64,000 nt of DNA from Imbricaverruca yamaguchii (GCA_034440575.1 JAOTOL010001141.1:161001-225000); one strand, 5' to 3'; counted from the first letter of the stretch, positions 22,583 to 34,140 are shown. The notes: generated by a model not told the origin, from the letters alone. A program made the numbers and translations.

Positions 22583-24178
22583 AGTTTTAGCAGACACCTT
22601 AATAAAAGTAGGCAATTGTATGGTCATTTTGTTCAATTTCCAATCCATAAAACGTTCAAACAGGCTGCATGTTAAGCACGAATCTAGACACATTTCACGG
22701 TCGCAAAGTTGAGGGAACATGATAGTGGTAGCCGACACTTAAAAAGTGACAAAGTGGACGGCGAATTATAAATTAAGGGCAAAGCAAAGGCATTGAAATT
22801 TTACTTTCGGTCCAAAAATGTGTCACATGGTTACCATTCTGTAGTCCCGGGTCGAAAGTACTTCGTCTTGTTTTTGCCACGAGAAGAGGGTGTCCGTAGC
22901 AACAGTAGCAGCAGTAGCCATGGCAACCGGCTTCATGCTTTTGGAGAAAATGCTGTTGTATCAACCATCCAGTGCATCAACTGGGCCCCGGTCTCCCTAT
23001 TCCTATTTTCACGGAGCCGTGAAAATAGGAGGTTGTCGGTAAACACATTAAATAGCCCTATTTAATGTGTTTACATGACAACCTCGCAAGCTGTCACCTG
23101 GACTGTGCCATTTGAATCCTCTGACATCAGTGGTCACATAATCATAGGCATCATATTTACTTTCAGAACGCTGCGGGAAGGACATTGCAAAACATTGTGA
23201 TAAAAGATAAAACCGGCTTGGTGTAGGGCTAGGTGTTACGGAGACGGGGACGGTATCTTGTAATTAGATTGAATGAGCCATTCAATCTCAAAACAAAACC
23301 GCTGGGAATAACTCTAACAAATCGTGCCGCGACTTAAGAAAATCGTATCAGAGTCCACAAAGTCGTCGGACAGCATCCTCCCGAAAAAATCGCGATGGAA
23401 CTTGAAAAAAATGCACCGTGGCCTCAAAGCTTGCACAGGGTTCCGGAATGGTTCAATTTGTACCAATAAGAACCATGGAGCCCCCAAACTATCCGGTAGA
23501 GTTTAAAACAAATTGCATTGAGGCTTACAGATCGATGCACCGGACCAAAAATCACGCCGACTGGGGACTCAAGGCTCAGGGCCCTCAAATGTTGGTGTTA
23601 TTGCTGAACGTGTGGCGTAATATCTGCCAGCGTGCGTCTGTTAACGCAAACATGGCCCGTGTTACTGAGGAACTAGGAGTCTTCGAAGTAAAGTTTAGGG
23701 CAGATGACTTTAGGCTTAACAGACTTTTGTAAGCTACGTTCTTGTCGATTAGCAGTCGTGTGGTGCATATTTTGGCAAATGATGACGCCTACTATCACCC
23801 CGCAAGTCATTAATGTCCTTCTCTCCCTCACTCTTTTGGTACATACAGTACATGCAAAAGTTACATTGTTTCACAAGATTACCGACGTATCGTGCTTCAG
23901 ACTTGATCACCATATATCAGAAATTGATTATGAAATCCGAAACGTTGGTAATTTTTTGAAATAATAGTAATTCATTTTGAGAACCTTTTCATGGTTATGA
24001 AGACATTGCAAATAGTATTTTCATCCCATGTATGCTTAGATTGCACTCCGCAACGAAAGCAGGTGTTTACACAATTTTTGATCCCTCACAATTTGATTCC
24101 TTATCTATGATAATACTTCGTTTGTACTTTATCTCCCCCCCTCTTTCGGAATCAGGGATTAACTAGTGGTGCGCTGCA
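22583..24178. other. No gene recognised
   Basis: Apart from the hairpins at 23.0 kb, I see only short open frames without family resemblance. Confidence 0.5.
22998..23083. other. Two adjacent near-perfect hairpins
   Basis: The first is a 14-bp stem (23001-23014 with 23017-23030, 2-base loop, TCCTATTTTCACGG). The second is a 17-bp stem (23039-23055 with 23058-23074, 2-base loop, GTAAACACATTAAATAG) inside a 7-bp outer stem GGTTGTC/GACAACC. No surrounding element identified. Confidence 0.8.
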
Positions 24179-25574
24179 TGGGTGTAACCATTGAGGATGC
24201 GGAGGGGACATGTCCCCTCAATTCCTGAAAAGTGGCGATTTGTCCCCCTCAATTTTGTCGTGTTCCCCTCCCTCATCCTCAGCTCCCTGAGTATCATCTC
24301 CGCAAGATTCTACTTCGTCATTTGTAAAGTGAAAATATATATGCAAGAGAATCACCAAAAATACCAAAAGCCGATCTAGCCAATCAACAGGCTTCACAGG
24401 TTATCTATAGTCAAAAAAATATCCGAATGATAAATCAGCAAACGTAATTTTTTTTGTTTCCAGCCAATTCTTGAAAAACATGAACCTTAACCATCTTCTG
24501 TTTTCGCTTGTGTGGAAAATTATGCTCTGCTGGGCAACAAATTTGCATCATCGCAGGGCTTTATACGCCTTAGGTTGTATTTCCCTGCTCATATGCTGAT
24601 ATATTTTTTTTTTAAATGTGACTAGGTGTCCATGGGTTCCTTGAAGACTATTGAGGGAAGTCATGGGCGGCCTTAAGCACGTACGTCTAGTTAATGTCGT
24701 ATTGCCGCCCCGGGAGCGCAGTTGGTTGGAGCACTGGTCTGCGCTTGTCTCCCCTGTCCTGGCAGCACGGGGTTCGAGTCGCTTCGCGTGCCGACATTTA
24801 TCCCCCGGCGGGAGTGTCAGTTGGCAGCTGACCCGATAAAGCCGGGGACGAGTTACTGGGCGGCCGTGATGAGGCATTGATGGCACGTTATACTTTCGAT
24901 CAAAATTCTGCCGTTGGACTGGAATTCACCGATCGGGTGGTGGGGCCAGGGTTCACGCAACAAGCTCTGCTTAGCAATAAAACCCTGGTTCCTAAAGCCA
25001 CCCCAGCAAGCAACTCGAAAAAAAATCAAGTATTCGTATTCGTATTCAGTGACGAGTTCGCCATTGGCGCATTTTCAGCGGCATCGGCATTCAGCGACGG
25101 TTTTCTGATCGTTCAAATAAATTGCCACGAATGCTTATGCATGTACTGAACACGCTGGAATGAACTACATAGGTCTCACATTACCACTTTAACGGTCAAA
25201 ATGCAGATGTGTTGCCTAGCAGAGCAGAATTTTTAACTCAAGCGAAAACAGAAAATGATCAAGGTTAATGTTACTTTGAAGAATGGCCTGGAAGCAGAAA
25301 TTTTTAGCATTTGGAACTTTGCTATTTGGAGATTTTGTGACGACAGATAGCCTGTGACGCTCGTTTATTGGCTACATCGGCTTTTGGTATGTTTGCTGAT
25401 TTTCCTGCGTCTATACTTCGACTCTAAATTATTAAGTATAATTTTGCGGCGATGATACTCAGTTAGCAAGGCTTTGGGGTACCGAAAAAATGGGGGGGGG
25501 GGACAAATCGCTACTTTTCAGAAATTGGAAGGGAGATTGGAACATCCACCCCCCCACCCCAATGGTTACACCCA
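24179..25574. mobile_element. Foldback element with a SINE in its loop
   Basis: The left arm (24179-24553) and right arm (25205-25574) are inverted copies. Ends read GGGTGTAACCATT and AATGGTTACACCC; inner matches include CTGTTTTCGCTTG against CAAGCGAAAACAG. The loop holds a tRNA-derived SINE (24704-25012). No transposase is present, and no clear target-site duplication is seen. Possibly a non-autonomous DNA transposon. Confidence 0.7.
24704..25012 (+). mobile_element. tRNA-derived SINE, family B (long)
   Basis: The head is tRNA-like, with an A box in GCGCAGTTGGTTGGAGCAC and a B box GGTTCGAGTC about 50 bases later, as for an RNA polymerase III promoter. A body of about 200 bp follows, with GACCCGATAAAGCCGGGGAC and GCCAGGGTTCACGCAAC. 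A second copy on the other strand at 46.74-47.05 kb confirms the extent. It sits in the loop of a foldback element. Confidence 0.82.
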
Positions 25575-25611
25575 GGCAAGGAACGATTAGCATATAAGGA
25601 AAGTTGGAAGA

Positions 25612-25750
25612 AATTGAATATGTTTTCAATGAGATATAAAAGGCTGAGAGGAGATCTCATCGAGGTTTTTACATTTGTCCATGGTCAGGACCAGGGACAT
25701 CTCAGGGAGATGTTCGAAGTTGACAGAAGAAATGCAATTAGAGGTCATCC
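25612..25750 (+). pseudogene. CR1-like reverse transcriptase fragment, left of the Penelope insertion
   Basis: The translated phrase RYKRLRGDLIEVFTFVHG is typical of the region after the reverse transcriptase in CR1-type non-LTR retrotransposons, where RR.RGDLIEVFKI..G is common. It ends in RNAIRGHP exactly where the Penelope-like element begins. The sequence resumes at 27306. Confidence 0.7.
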
Positions 25751-26100
25751 TCAACATCAAAAGTAGCGTTAGGGATCATGCTATATTACTCAACGTGTCG
25801 GTCAGGGGCCATCATCAGGAGTGATATAAAAAATGGCAGGGTTAAAAATTGAAAAAAACGCGGGAAAAAAACGTGCAAAAATACACCTGAAACACAGAAA
25901 AGCATCCTCATTGCTGCAGACACTTGAAGAAACTCCAAACCAGAAATCAACTAGGTCAAGATAGAATCCTCTGAGGAAGCCCGGGCCGATGGTCCATATA
26001 CATATCGACACATATATACACATATATCGAATATAAGCAAGATGATGGGGGCTGCCATTGGTTTAAAGTACAGATGCACTATGATTGATACAGATGCATT

Positions 26101-26870
26101 TTGCACTATGATTCGGCCCACGCGATGCCCACTAAAAAGGCCGTTTTAACATCCCAAATGAGGAGAGCAGCACGAGTCTCCTCCGATACTATTTCGTGCG
26201 AGCGGAGCCTTGCGAAGATGACAACCCTTTTCCTGGAAAACGGATACCCAGCACATCGGGTACACTCCGCCGCTCGTGCTGTCCACCCTCACAACAGGAG
26301 TAGGATAAGTGGGCAACGTCGGCATCGAGCATGTAGCAATCCCAACTACGTCTACATGAGACTTCCTTTTGTCGATGACCAACTATGTCGACAGGTAAAT
26401 GCAGCTATCCGTTCGTCTCATCTAGATCATGTTAGGGTAGCCTGGACTAGCGGACCTACACTGAAATCTTACCTGGTCCGCTCAGCCCTGGAATTGTCGC
26501 CATGCCCTGCTGGTAGACGAACATGCCACACCTGTAGTAACGGGCTAAAAGGTAGATGCACGCGGAAAAACGTAGTTTATAAAATAACGTGCAACCGCTG
26601 TCTTGGAATATTTTATGTCGGAGAAACCAAGCGTAGCATCAGGGATAGGTACAATGAGCACTTGGGAGATGCCAGACTTCGGAGAGAATACACACCTTTA
26701 GGCGAACACATGATCGGAAAACATTCTAACATGGAACACAGCGACACTAACACAAACTCAAAGTAGAAATTCTAGCAACAGCCAGGGACAACGCTGATCT
26801 GAAGGTCCTCAAATCTCTACACATACGTAATCTACGGCCGCAACTAAACACGCAAACGACGTCTTGGTAA
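26101..26870 (+). pseudogene. Penelope-like ORF, C-terminal part with GIY-YIG endonuclease
   Basis: The open frame runs to 26766. Its first 40 residues (HYDSAHAMPTKKAV and later CERSLAKM) look like the end of a Penelope-type reverse transcriptase and linker. Then comes a Cys-rich segment CHTCSNGLKGRC, followed by a GIY-YIG nuclease core: VVYKITCNRC, then FYVGETKRSIRDRYNEHL, with the catalytic Arg context RSIRDRYNEH present. The frame is broken near 26760. The family's C-terminal segment (LKVLKSLHIRNLRPQLN) continues in another frame to a stop at 26868-26870. In Penelope-like elements this enzyme nicks target DNA for integration. The start at 26101 is arbitrary, because the element is 5'-truncated. 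Confidence 0.88.
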
Positions 26871-27125
26871 TCACATAAAATTACATAAACATTAATTATA
26901 TTTTATTTATTACGCGTTACATTCGATATATGTCTATATATGTGTCGATATGTATATGGACCATCGGCCCGGGCTTCCTCAGAGGATTCTATCTTGACCT
27001 AGTTGATTTCTGGTTTGGAGTTTCTTGAAGTGTCTGCAGCGATGAGGATGCTTTTCTGTGTTTCAGGTGTATTTTTGCACGCTTTTTTCCCCGCGTTTTT
27101 TCAATTGTTAACCCTGCCATTTTTT

Positions 27126-27170
27126 ATATCACTCCTGATGATGGCCCCTGGCCGAAACGTTGAGTAATAT
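27126..27170 (+). ncRNA. Hammerhead-ribozyme-like core in the Penelope-like terminal repeat
   Basis: The order of core pieces is CTGATGA (27135-27141), a possible stem GGCC-CCT-GGCC, GAAAC (27154-27158), a 5-base loop, and GTA (27164-27166). These are the conserved boxes of a minimal type I hammerhead with a two-base-pair helix III. Such motifs are reported in Penelope-like elements. I cannot see a convincing helix I next to the core, so self-cleavage is unproven. In the left arm (minus strand, about 25790-25828) GAAAC has become GACAC. Confidence 0.55.
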
Positions 27171-27305
27171 AGCATGATCCCTAACGCTACTTTTGATGTT
27201 GAGTAAACTCAGCACTTCCTGGTATATTGAGGGTCGTACATTTCGTCTCACGCAATGTCTAAAACCCAGGAGTACCTAAGAGCCATTCTTCGTTGTATTA
27301 AACAA

Positions 27306-27490
27306 TAGAGGTCATCCATTCAAAATTAAAGTTAGCTATAACAGGATAAGGTTAAGACAGACTTTCCTCATCAACAGGGCAGTTGAATATTGGAATCATA
27401 CCAGAGTGAGCTACTCCATTGTCGGTAGCAGTACCATGAACATCTTTAAAAACAGCATATACAAAAATTATAGGCATACAGGGGTTGCTT
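27306..27490 (+). pseudogene. CR1-like fragment, right of the Penelope insertion
   Basis: This continues the fragment interrupted at 25750. Translation gives RLRQTFLINRAVEYWNHT and later MNIFKNSIYKNY, the usual C-terminal end of CR1/L2-type proteins (F..R....WN.LP......+.FK..L). There is no reverse transcriptase core, so it is dead. Confidence 0.7.
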
Positions 27491-27884
27491 TTTGGTCACT
27501 CAGAATCTCAGAATCCCCAGAGGATTGGGCGCTCGTGATGTTACCTAAAAAAGGTGAACAATGACATATGAAGAATGATGATGTGATGAGTGACGAGTGA
27601 TGCTTGTCATGTGACCTGACAAGGCACATCACGAGCATGGCAACTGACCCGAGTGGATCTCTAGCTGGGTAGCTACCTAGTGACATTGACAGCATGTTAA
27701 ACTTTTAACTCAAATTATGTCGTTCAACGGAAATGGTTCCGTCACATAATGGTCTCACGGTATATGCAACAATCTCTGTTTAGCAAAGACTGATCACAGA
27801 ATGTATTAAATGAAGACATTTTGACTGAATGCGCCAGAACACCAATTTGCAACGGATATTACTATCAAGGCTTTTCATCGTCCA

Positions 27885-28620
27885 GTGGTGTGTGCGAAAA
27901 TCACGCTGGGCGCCAAAAAGACTGGCCGGGCTGTCCAAATCACGTTGGGTCTCGAACGGTCGGGTCGGTATCCTTGATAATGGCACTGTGATCCACAAAA
28001 GGTCGGACCGGGGCCCCTGAAAATCACGCTGGGAGCACAACAAAAGTCGTGCCGTGGTCCTTGAAAATCACCATGGGAGTTGGAAGGAGACGGGCTGGGC
28101 CCTTCAAAATCACAGTGGGGGCCTCAAAAGGTCTCGCCTGGGGCCCGAAAACCACGCCGGGGGGCGAAAAAGTCGTGTCAAGGTTCTTAAAAATCATAAC
28201 GGGGACCCAAGGGGTTGGCCGCCCCCGACAATTACGCTGAACATGAAGGTGCCAAAAAGTCGCGCCCGGACCGTCGAAAATCACTCCAGGGGCTCTACAA
28301 GTCGCACCGGCGTCCGAACAGTCTCATGAAGAACACCTACTAAATAAAGTCGGGGAAACGAAAAAGAAACAATCCGAATATGGATAATAATTATGGTGTC
28401 TCAGCAAATTCCCATAAAAACAAACCCGTTTTGGGCCCCCAAAAACGTGTCAAGGCCATAAAACTCGCGATAGGCATCCTAACCAATGACAACAGGGTCT
28501 ACAAATCGCAATTAGACCCAAAAATGTCGAACCGCTGCCCTTGGAAATCACACTAGGGAACACATAAATCACGATTGGGACCCAAAATTCCTGTTCGTAG
28601 TCTGATACGTTTTTGTCAGG
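27885..28620 (+). repeat. Degenerate ~40-50 bp tandem array
   Basis: Repeated phrases AAAATCACGCTGGG, AAAAGTCGTGCC and GGGGCCC at 40-50 bp spacing. Related units continue toward 29.4 kb and, in the duplicate, around 8.7-9.4 kb. The minus-strand frames with FEAPxxxFxGP patterns derive from it. Confidence 0.65.
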
Positions 28621-30138
28621 GCATCAAACATTCCCCGCGGGTATCCCTAAAATTAGCGTCGATGGCCCCAAATAAGCACAGTGTGGTCCCAAAGTCGCAT
28701 CGGGACCCGATAAGAATCAAGCTGGAGCTCTCCCAAATAAAGAGAGATTTATAAAACTAATTACGAAGCCAAATACGCAAACTAAGTACGAGCCAGGAAA
28801 ATCACTCCTTTGTCCAAACATACCACCAGATGCCCTAACAAATAGCATACCGGTCACCGAAAAACGTATCGGAGCTCGAAAAATCGAGGCGGGACATGAC
28901 AAATCGCCGGGAGCCGAAAAAGGATGGTGGCTCGAATTTTGCATTCTTCAGAATTTACTAAAATTTACGTCGAGCACAGAAAACTGGCGTCGGATCTATC
29001 AGAAATTGCGCGCTTGGGCCGGAAAGGTCGCGACGGGACCACGTGAAATAACATTGGAGCCCCCAATATCATGCTGGGGTCCTACAAATGTGAGTGAGGA
29101 ACCCAAAATAAACACAGCGGGATCCTAAGAGCACAACTGAAGGACGAAAATGCACTAGGTCTTCCAAAGCATACCGAGTTTCGCAAAAAGCGGCAAGACT
29201 TTAAAACATGAGTTGCAGCTCAAAGTAGCTACACCGGAATCTAAAAAGCAAACACAACCGGTTCCTTGAAGCACACCGAGGCTTTGAGACCGCATGGGAG
29301 CCTGAAAAGCAGGCTGGGGCCCTTGAAATCGACATGGTACTAGAAGAGGAACACAAAGACTGGGAACTAAATAAACACTTCGGGGATTGCGAAAACGCTC
29401 TAATACATAAAAAAACATCGTCTGTGTAAAACAAGCAATACAACATTTTAAAAAGAACTAGATCACAAAAATGTGCCGGGCACCTGACAATAATTGTCTG
29501 GAGCAACACATCGCATCCATAGACACAGAAAAGTAGAAAAGTAAAAAAAAGAGCACCAAAACTCCGTTCGGTAGCCAATCTGGGAGCGTATCTAACCAAA
29601 GAGATGTGGTGTATGAAAGCTCAGCGGTCATCCGGATTTTTAGGGAACAGAAAACGTGGGAAGAAGAGAACTAATCATCAAATTTCTTTCACGACGGTAT
29701 CTTGTAGCGGTTAAGTCTGAACACGTTATGACTTTATGAGGTACCGTGTGTTGTCAACTGTCAGCTATTTTGCGCTGAATTGTTGGTCCCCAAAATAAGC
29801 GCTTACATTCTGTTTCAGCCGGGAGTCACATGATGTAGTAGCATTTCGTTTGAAATGGCGGATATTCTAAGGTGCACGACATGTATTACTAGGGTGATTG
29901 AGGTGGCTGATCACCTATATGTTGGAATTAGGCCGTGAGTACGAACAACATGCCATGTATCAATATTTATTGTATTCTTATTTCCCTCGGTCTGTCACCC
30001 TGCCAATATTGGACTGCCACACACCGGATGAAATAATTTTCAACCAGCGTTCACTCGTCTTTCTTGTTTCTGAACCTCTCCAACACCAATCATGATACTT
30101 CTTTTGCAATGGGCCAGCAAGTGAGCTACGTTCTTGAT

Positions 30139-30481
30139 CAGGCGCGCACTCAGGATTTTTCCATGGGGGTCCCGAACCGAAGAGGGCACTTGCCGGCTCC
30201 AAAAGGGCACTTGACTGGCTCCAAAAGGGCACTTAGCGGCCCGGGGCACACTGGAAGGTTTGTTGACCGGGGGGGGGGCGTGAAATTTTGTTGACCAAAA
30301 GGGCAGTTTTGGGCTCAAAGGGCACCTTTGGCAAGGGCACCTTGGGCAGGTGATTTTTGGGCTAAATTTGGGACCTTCCGGCCAAGAGGGCACTTTTCGG
30401 TCAAAAGGGCACTTTGCTCTCATGGACATGGGAGGGGGGAGCAGGGAGCGGGCCCCCTGTGTCCCCCTCCGGTGCGCCTAT
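30139..30481. mobile_element. Short TIR element with 9-bp target-site duplication (copy 2)
   Basis: Same element at the duplicated locus, with GTTCTTGAT at 30130-30138 and 30482-30490. It is about 19 bp shorter than copy 1 through loss within the AAAAGGGCACTT repeats. Confidence 0.72.
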
Positions 30482-31029
30482 GTTCTTGATTGTTCTTTGT
30501 CCTCACCAACATCGGTGATTATGTACAGCGGTACAACGGGGGGCATTTTAAAGACCTATTGTACTAAATCATGGAAACCGGGGCACACCACATACCCATT
30601 AGTGAGGCTGTAATGAGCTTGCCCCACCTCCACCACAAATACCTATGCATATAACGGAAGTTGAATACATTTTGTTTGAACAGTAATATTAAATGGCTTA
30701 ACCCGCACCAGGAAGATAAACCTATTATTACACACGAATTAATCGGTCGTTAAAAGAGTTCCAAGCACAGCGAGAAGTGTAAATCTGAAAGTACTTACGT
30801 TGCGGTGATCGTTATTTTTACGACCACATGTTGCTGTAGCCATAGGCGCGCCCAGGGGTCTGCCCCCACCCCCACCCCACTTAGCGGTGAAAGTTGTGTG
30901 TTCACTATTAAAAGTATCGGATTTCCTATCCAAAAGTGCTCAACCACGTGTTTTGCGAAATTCCTGGGTGCGCCCCTGCTGTTGACCCTGGCCTACCCAC
31001 TTTTTGAGACGTTCCTACGCCTATGGTCA

Positions 31030-31340
31030 TGGGTGGTCACTTGACCTGAGTTCATTGATCAATTTTTTTATTTGTTCAAAATTGAAAACTGATCCAGAAA
31101 CAAAAAGAAGAGGTCTTTGCGATTATAAAGATATGCTATGTGTCTATGCTAAGCTTTAAAGTACCGGAGATAGTCGCTCTTAAATGTTTACCTAAAACGT
31201 GACCTATGAAAAGTTTATCAAGCCATATATCCGAGATCGCTGCCAGTACGAAACTAAAACTTGCACAGATTGGTTCAACACCCATGACTACCCTATACAC
31301 CCACTTAGGTTGAAATCGCTCGCATGGCGGTGTCATTTCC
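31030..31340 (-). repeat. Inverted copy of the 7.8-8.1 kb repeat, duplicate locus
   Basis: Corresponds to 11160-11460 in the long duplication. It ends at GCATGGCGGTGTCATTTCCC as in copy 1. Confidence 0.75.
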
Positions 31341-31394
31341 CCATAATTTTGGTCGCCTGGTAACAGACCTCCTCTGATGCTAAATGGTACAAAG

Positions 31395-31610
31395 TCATCA
31401 TGGCAAGATGTTCAAGTGGAGTCCCCCAGGGATCAGTACTGGGACCAATATTGAGACACTGAGAATGGTTGAGGAAATAAATAGGAATGAATCGTACAAA
31501 AGTGAAGAAATCATCAAGAAGCTTTACTGTGTCTATGTCAGACCGCATTTGCAATACTAAGTTCAAGTTTGGTCCCCTAGCTATGAAAAAAAATGTTGTG
31601 AACAATTTCT
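31395..31610 (+). pseudogene. CR1-like reverse transcriptase fragments (copy 2)
   Basis: The same internal deletion product as at 11.55 kb, in the second copy of the long duplication: GVPQGSVLGPI, then the YKSEEIIKKLYCVYV and RPHL phrases, then the same hairpin. The shared deletion shows it arose before the duplication. Confidence 0.75.
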
Positions 31611-31780
31611 TTTTCATAGCTAGGGGAACACTACAGAAATGGTTAGTGGCTTCACCTATCTTGTCAATTCATGGTACCAAGTAAAGTTCAAATTTCATGT
31701 GTATCCATTCGGCTGCCCTACACCATGCATTTGGTGGCCTTCATAGAACAGCCTTGAAATTAAGACCATCATCAATCATG

Positions 31781-31947
31781 GTTGGTTGGTTGGTTATTCG
31801 TTTAACGACACATCGACCGCTGAGTCATGTAGCGTCATCACTCTCACACGCCGATTGGTCGCGGGCGAAGAGTAGAGACAGGTGAGACTCGAACCCCCAA
31901 CCTTTCGATTGTGAGACGAGCAACCTACCCATAGACTAATCGTCCCC
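31781..31947 (-). mobile_element. tRNA-derived SINE, family A, duplicate locus
   Basis: Orthologous position to 11925-12090 within the second copy of the long duplication. The tRNA-like head and B box are present on the minus strand. It lies just after the CR1-like fragment, as in copy 1. Confidence 0.85.
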
Positions 31948-32736
31948 CATCAATAATCATGACAAATTCTACTGATAAAGTCCTTCAAACTTCATTTTCT
32001 TCTCCGTCATATCAGGACATATTATTTGCCACCAAGAAACAACTAGGGACAGTTCGGAAAACTTCGGAAAACCCGGAAAACCCGGAAAACTCGGAAAACT
32101 CGGAAAACTGCTTCGGAAATCCCAGGAATAAGATAAGAAAATAAGAAAAAACACGGGTGCCGAAATCCAATGTTTTTGTTTTGTTTTTCTTTTGGGTGGT
32201 GTGTGTGTGTGAAGTGGTTACTCTACCTCATCCTATTTCGGTACTCATACCGCCCCTGAGTGGTCATATGCACAACCGAAATGTCTCGAGTGTTCCTAAA
32301 ATCCGGTGATTTTTGTGGGTGGTACAAAATTTCCGAATTTTGGAAACCGAAAAATATAGATGCCGAAATCCAACGATTTTTTTGGTGGTGGTGGGGGGGG
32401 GGATGCAGTGGTCACTTCCCCACCACTTTTCGGTGCCTCGGACCGCCCCTGGTTGCAAGAAAATTTCATGACACTTTCACTTTTACCCTCTAGTTTCCGC
32501 ACTAGATGCCCAGGATCTGATACACATGACCGCGCTAGATCGTGCTGACCGCAGGATCTAACCGTGAGAGCACAAGTTTAATGTGGCTCACATGACTGAC
32601 TTTTCTCGGAACGTGAGAACGCACTATGTGCATGGTTCGCACCACCCGCGCGCCGCCTCCGGGCGTATCGTAATCGGATGGCTGCCAGGTGATGAGGTCG
32701 GATCGCATGACGCGCGTGGACTTCAATGGCCACCCC

Positions 32737-33380
32737 TTAGGCACAATTTCGGTGCGATCGAGCAAATGTGCTGCATGTGAGCGTCGCCGATGTGGTTGGA
32801 GAACGGGTTCCGCCTAAGTCCTCTGCCGTCAAGTGCTTTAACGTGTGAAACGTGGATTTTAGAGTCGGGATATCATCGATTTTCGTGCGCTTAATCGGCT
32901 CGGTTTCAACCGGCGTAGCTCGCAAACAAATGACTGATCGACACCAAACCGACACCGTGGTGTAGCCGAGACAATCTCCAAGTTCGGAAGTGCAAACGTT
33001 TTCGCCGTACGTGGCACGTGCATCCAAAGAATAGCCGGCAGTTTTCATCGCTTTTTTTCCGATTGTGTCTGGTACTGGAAAACGGATAAAAGTGACGACA
33101 CGCCGTGGCGTGCATTAGCTGGATCCATGCACCGGCTACACTTTCCCCATTGACTATGGGAATCTACGGCATACCAGGGGTTAGCCAACGCGACAAGAGT
33201 GACAAGTGTCGTGACCCATAAAACTGGCTCTTCCCCCCACTCTATGAACTTCTCGGTGAGGCCATATTTTGGATAAAAAGTGATATATACGCATTGCCCA
33301 AACGATTGTGATTCACACGATACCTTTAGATTTTCACCAACGAAACAGCTTTTTATGCAATCAAGAATGTCTTGAAGCAT
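32737..33380 (-). pseudogene. Unrecognised ORF, copy 2 (frameshifted in the middle)
   Basis: Opens at MLQDILDC (33380), runs through FVGENLKVSCESQSFGQC and YGLTEKFIEWGEEPVLWV, and is shifted at about 33052-33060, where a T5 run has become T7. A second frame resumes with MKTAGYSLDARATYGENV and ends as copy 1 does. Relative to copy 1 it has lost 12 bp in frame (the PPPL region). Function unknown. Confidence 0.4.
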
Positions 33381-33619
33381 TACCGAACATCATTTTCGGT
33401 CTTCCCAACCGGCTCATTGCATGGATGAATCGTTAGATTTGCTGGAGCCAACTTCATCGGATGAAAATAATGCAAGTCGCACGTGCTACCACACCAGTTA
33501 AGCTACCGTGTGAATGATTTTACATAGGTGAATACATCTTATGTTTTCCGCTGGGAAATACAAATATGGTACAAAATAATATAGAAATGAAGTTGGAAAA
33601 GGGCAGGACAACTCACATC

Positions 33620-34140
33620 AGCTGAGGTCAGCTTAGGTTAGGTCAGGCCAGGTCCTGCTAAGTTAAATTAGATTTGGTGATATTCGGTTCGATTGGGTTT
33701 TGCTGTGCTGTGTTGTGTTGCGTTGTGTTGGGTTTGGTTAAGTTAGGCTAGGTTAATGCAGATTAGTTAATTTCGCGCAACCTCGGTTCACAACTGCTCG
33801 GAGAAGGGAAGTATTCTACACGGTCTATATGTAAGCTATGCATACTTTTACGATCAGTCGCTCTTGCTGCCACGGATTAAATGAGGTTTGCTTAGGTCAG
33901 GTCAAGTCCTGTTAGGTAGGTTAGGTTAGGTTGGGTTAGGCTGTCAGGTTAAGTTATGCTTGGTCATGTTAGGTTAGGATAGGTTGGGTCAGGTTAGGTT
34001 AGGTTAGGTTCCGCTTAGGTTTGGTTCAGTTTGGTTACATTTCGTTTAGGATTAATTCAGTTTGACTAGGTTTGTTTAGTTTTGGTTAGGTTTGGTTAGA
34101 TTGAGTAATATTTGGTTTGGTTAGTTTAGGTTAGGCTAGT
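33620..34140 (+). repeat. GGTTA-rich tracts in copy 2 (two units)
   Basis: Matches 13.75-14.87 kb but with about 590 bp lost. The sequence jumps from CTCTTGCTGCCACG to GATTAAATGAGG near 33875, removing one unit. Confidence 0.8.

Larger units (their letters stand above)
25751..27305 (+). mobile_element. Penelope-like element, 5'-truncated, with inverted terminal repeats
   Basis: A 1.55-kb insertion bounded by a 12-bp target-site duplication, TAGAGGTCATCC (25739-25750 and 27306-27317). The left arm (about 25751-26040) is the reverse complement of the right (about 26930-27195), for example around CCCGGGCCGATGGTCCATAT. Between the arms lies the C-terminal part of the Penelope-like ORF with a GIY-YIG domain. 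The reverse transcriptase is otherwise missing, so this copy cannot move alone. Inverted terminal repeats and 5' truncation are known for Penelope-like elements. It splits a CR1-like fragment. Confidence 0.9.

Noticed and set aside
24704..24790. tRNA genes at 2.6, 24.7, 51.2 and 60.7 kb
   Set aside because: The A and B boxes are present but cloverleaf pairing is broken and SINE bodies or target duplications follow; they are SINE heads.
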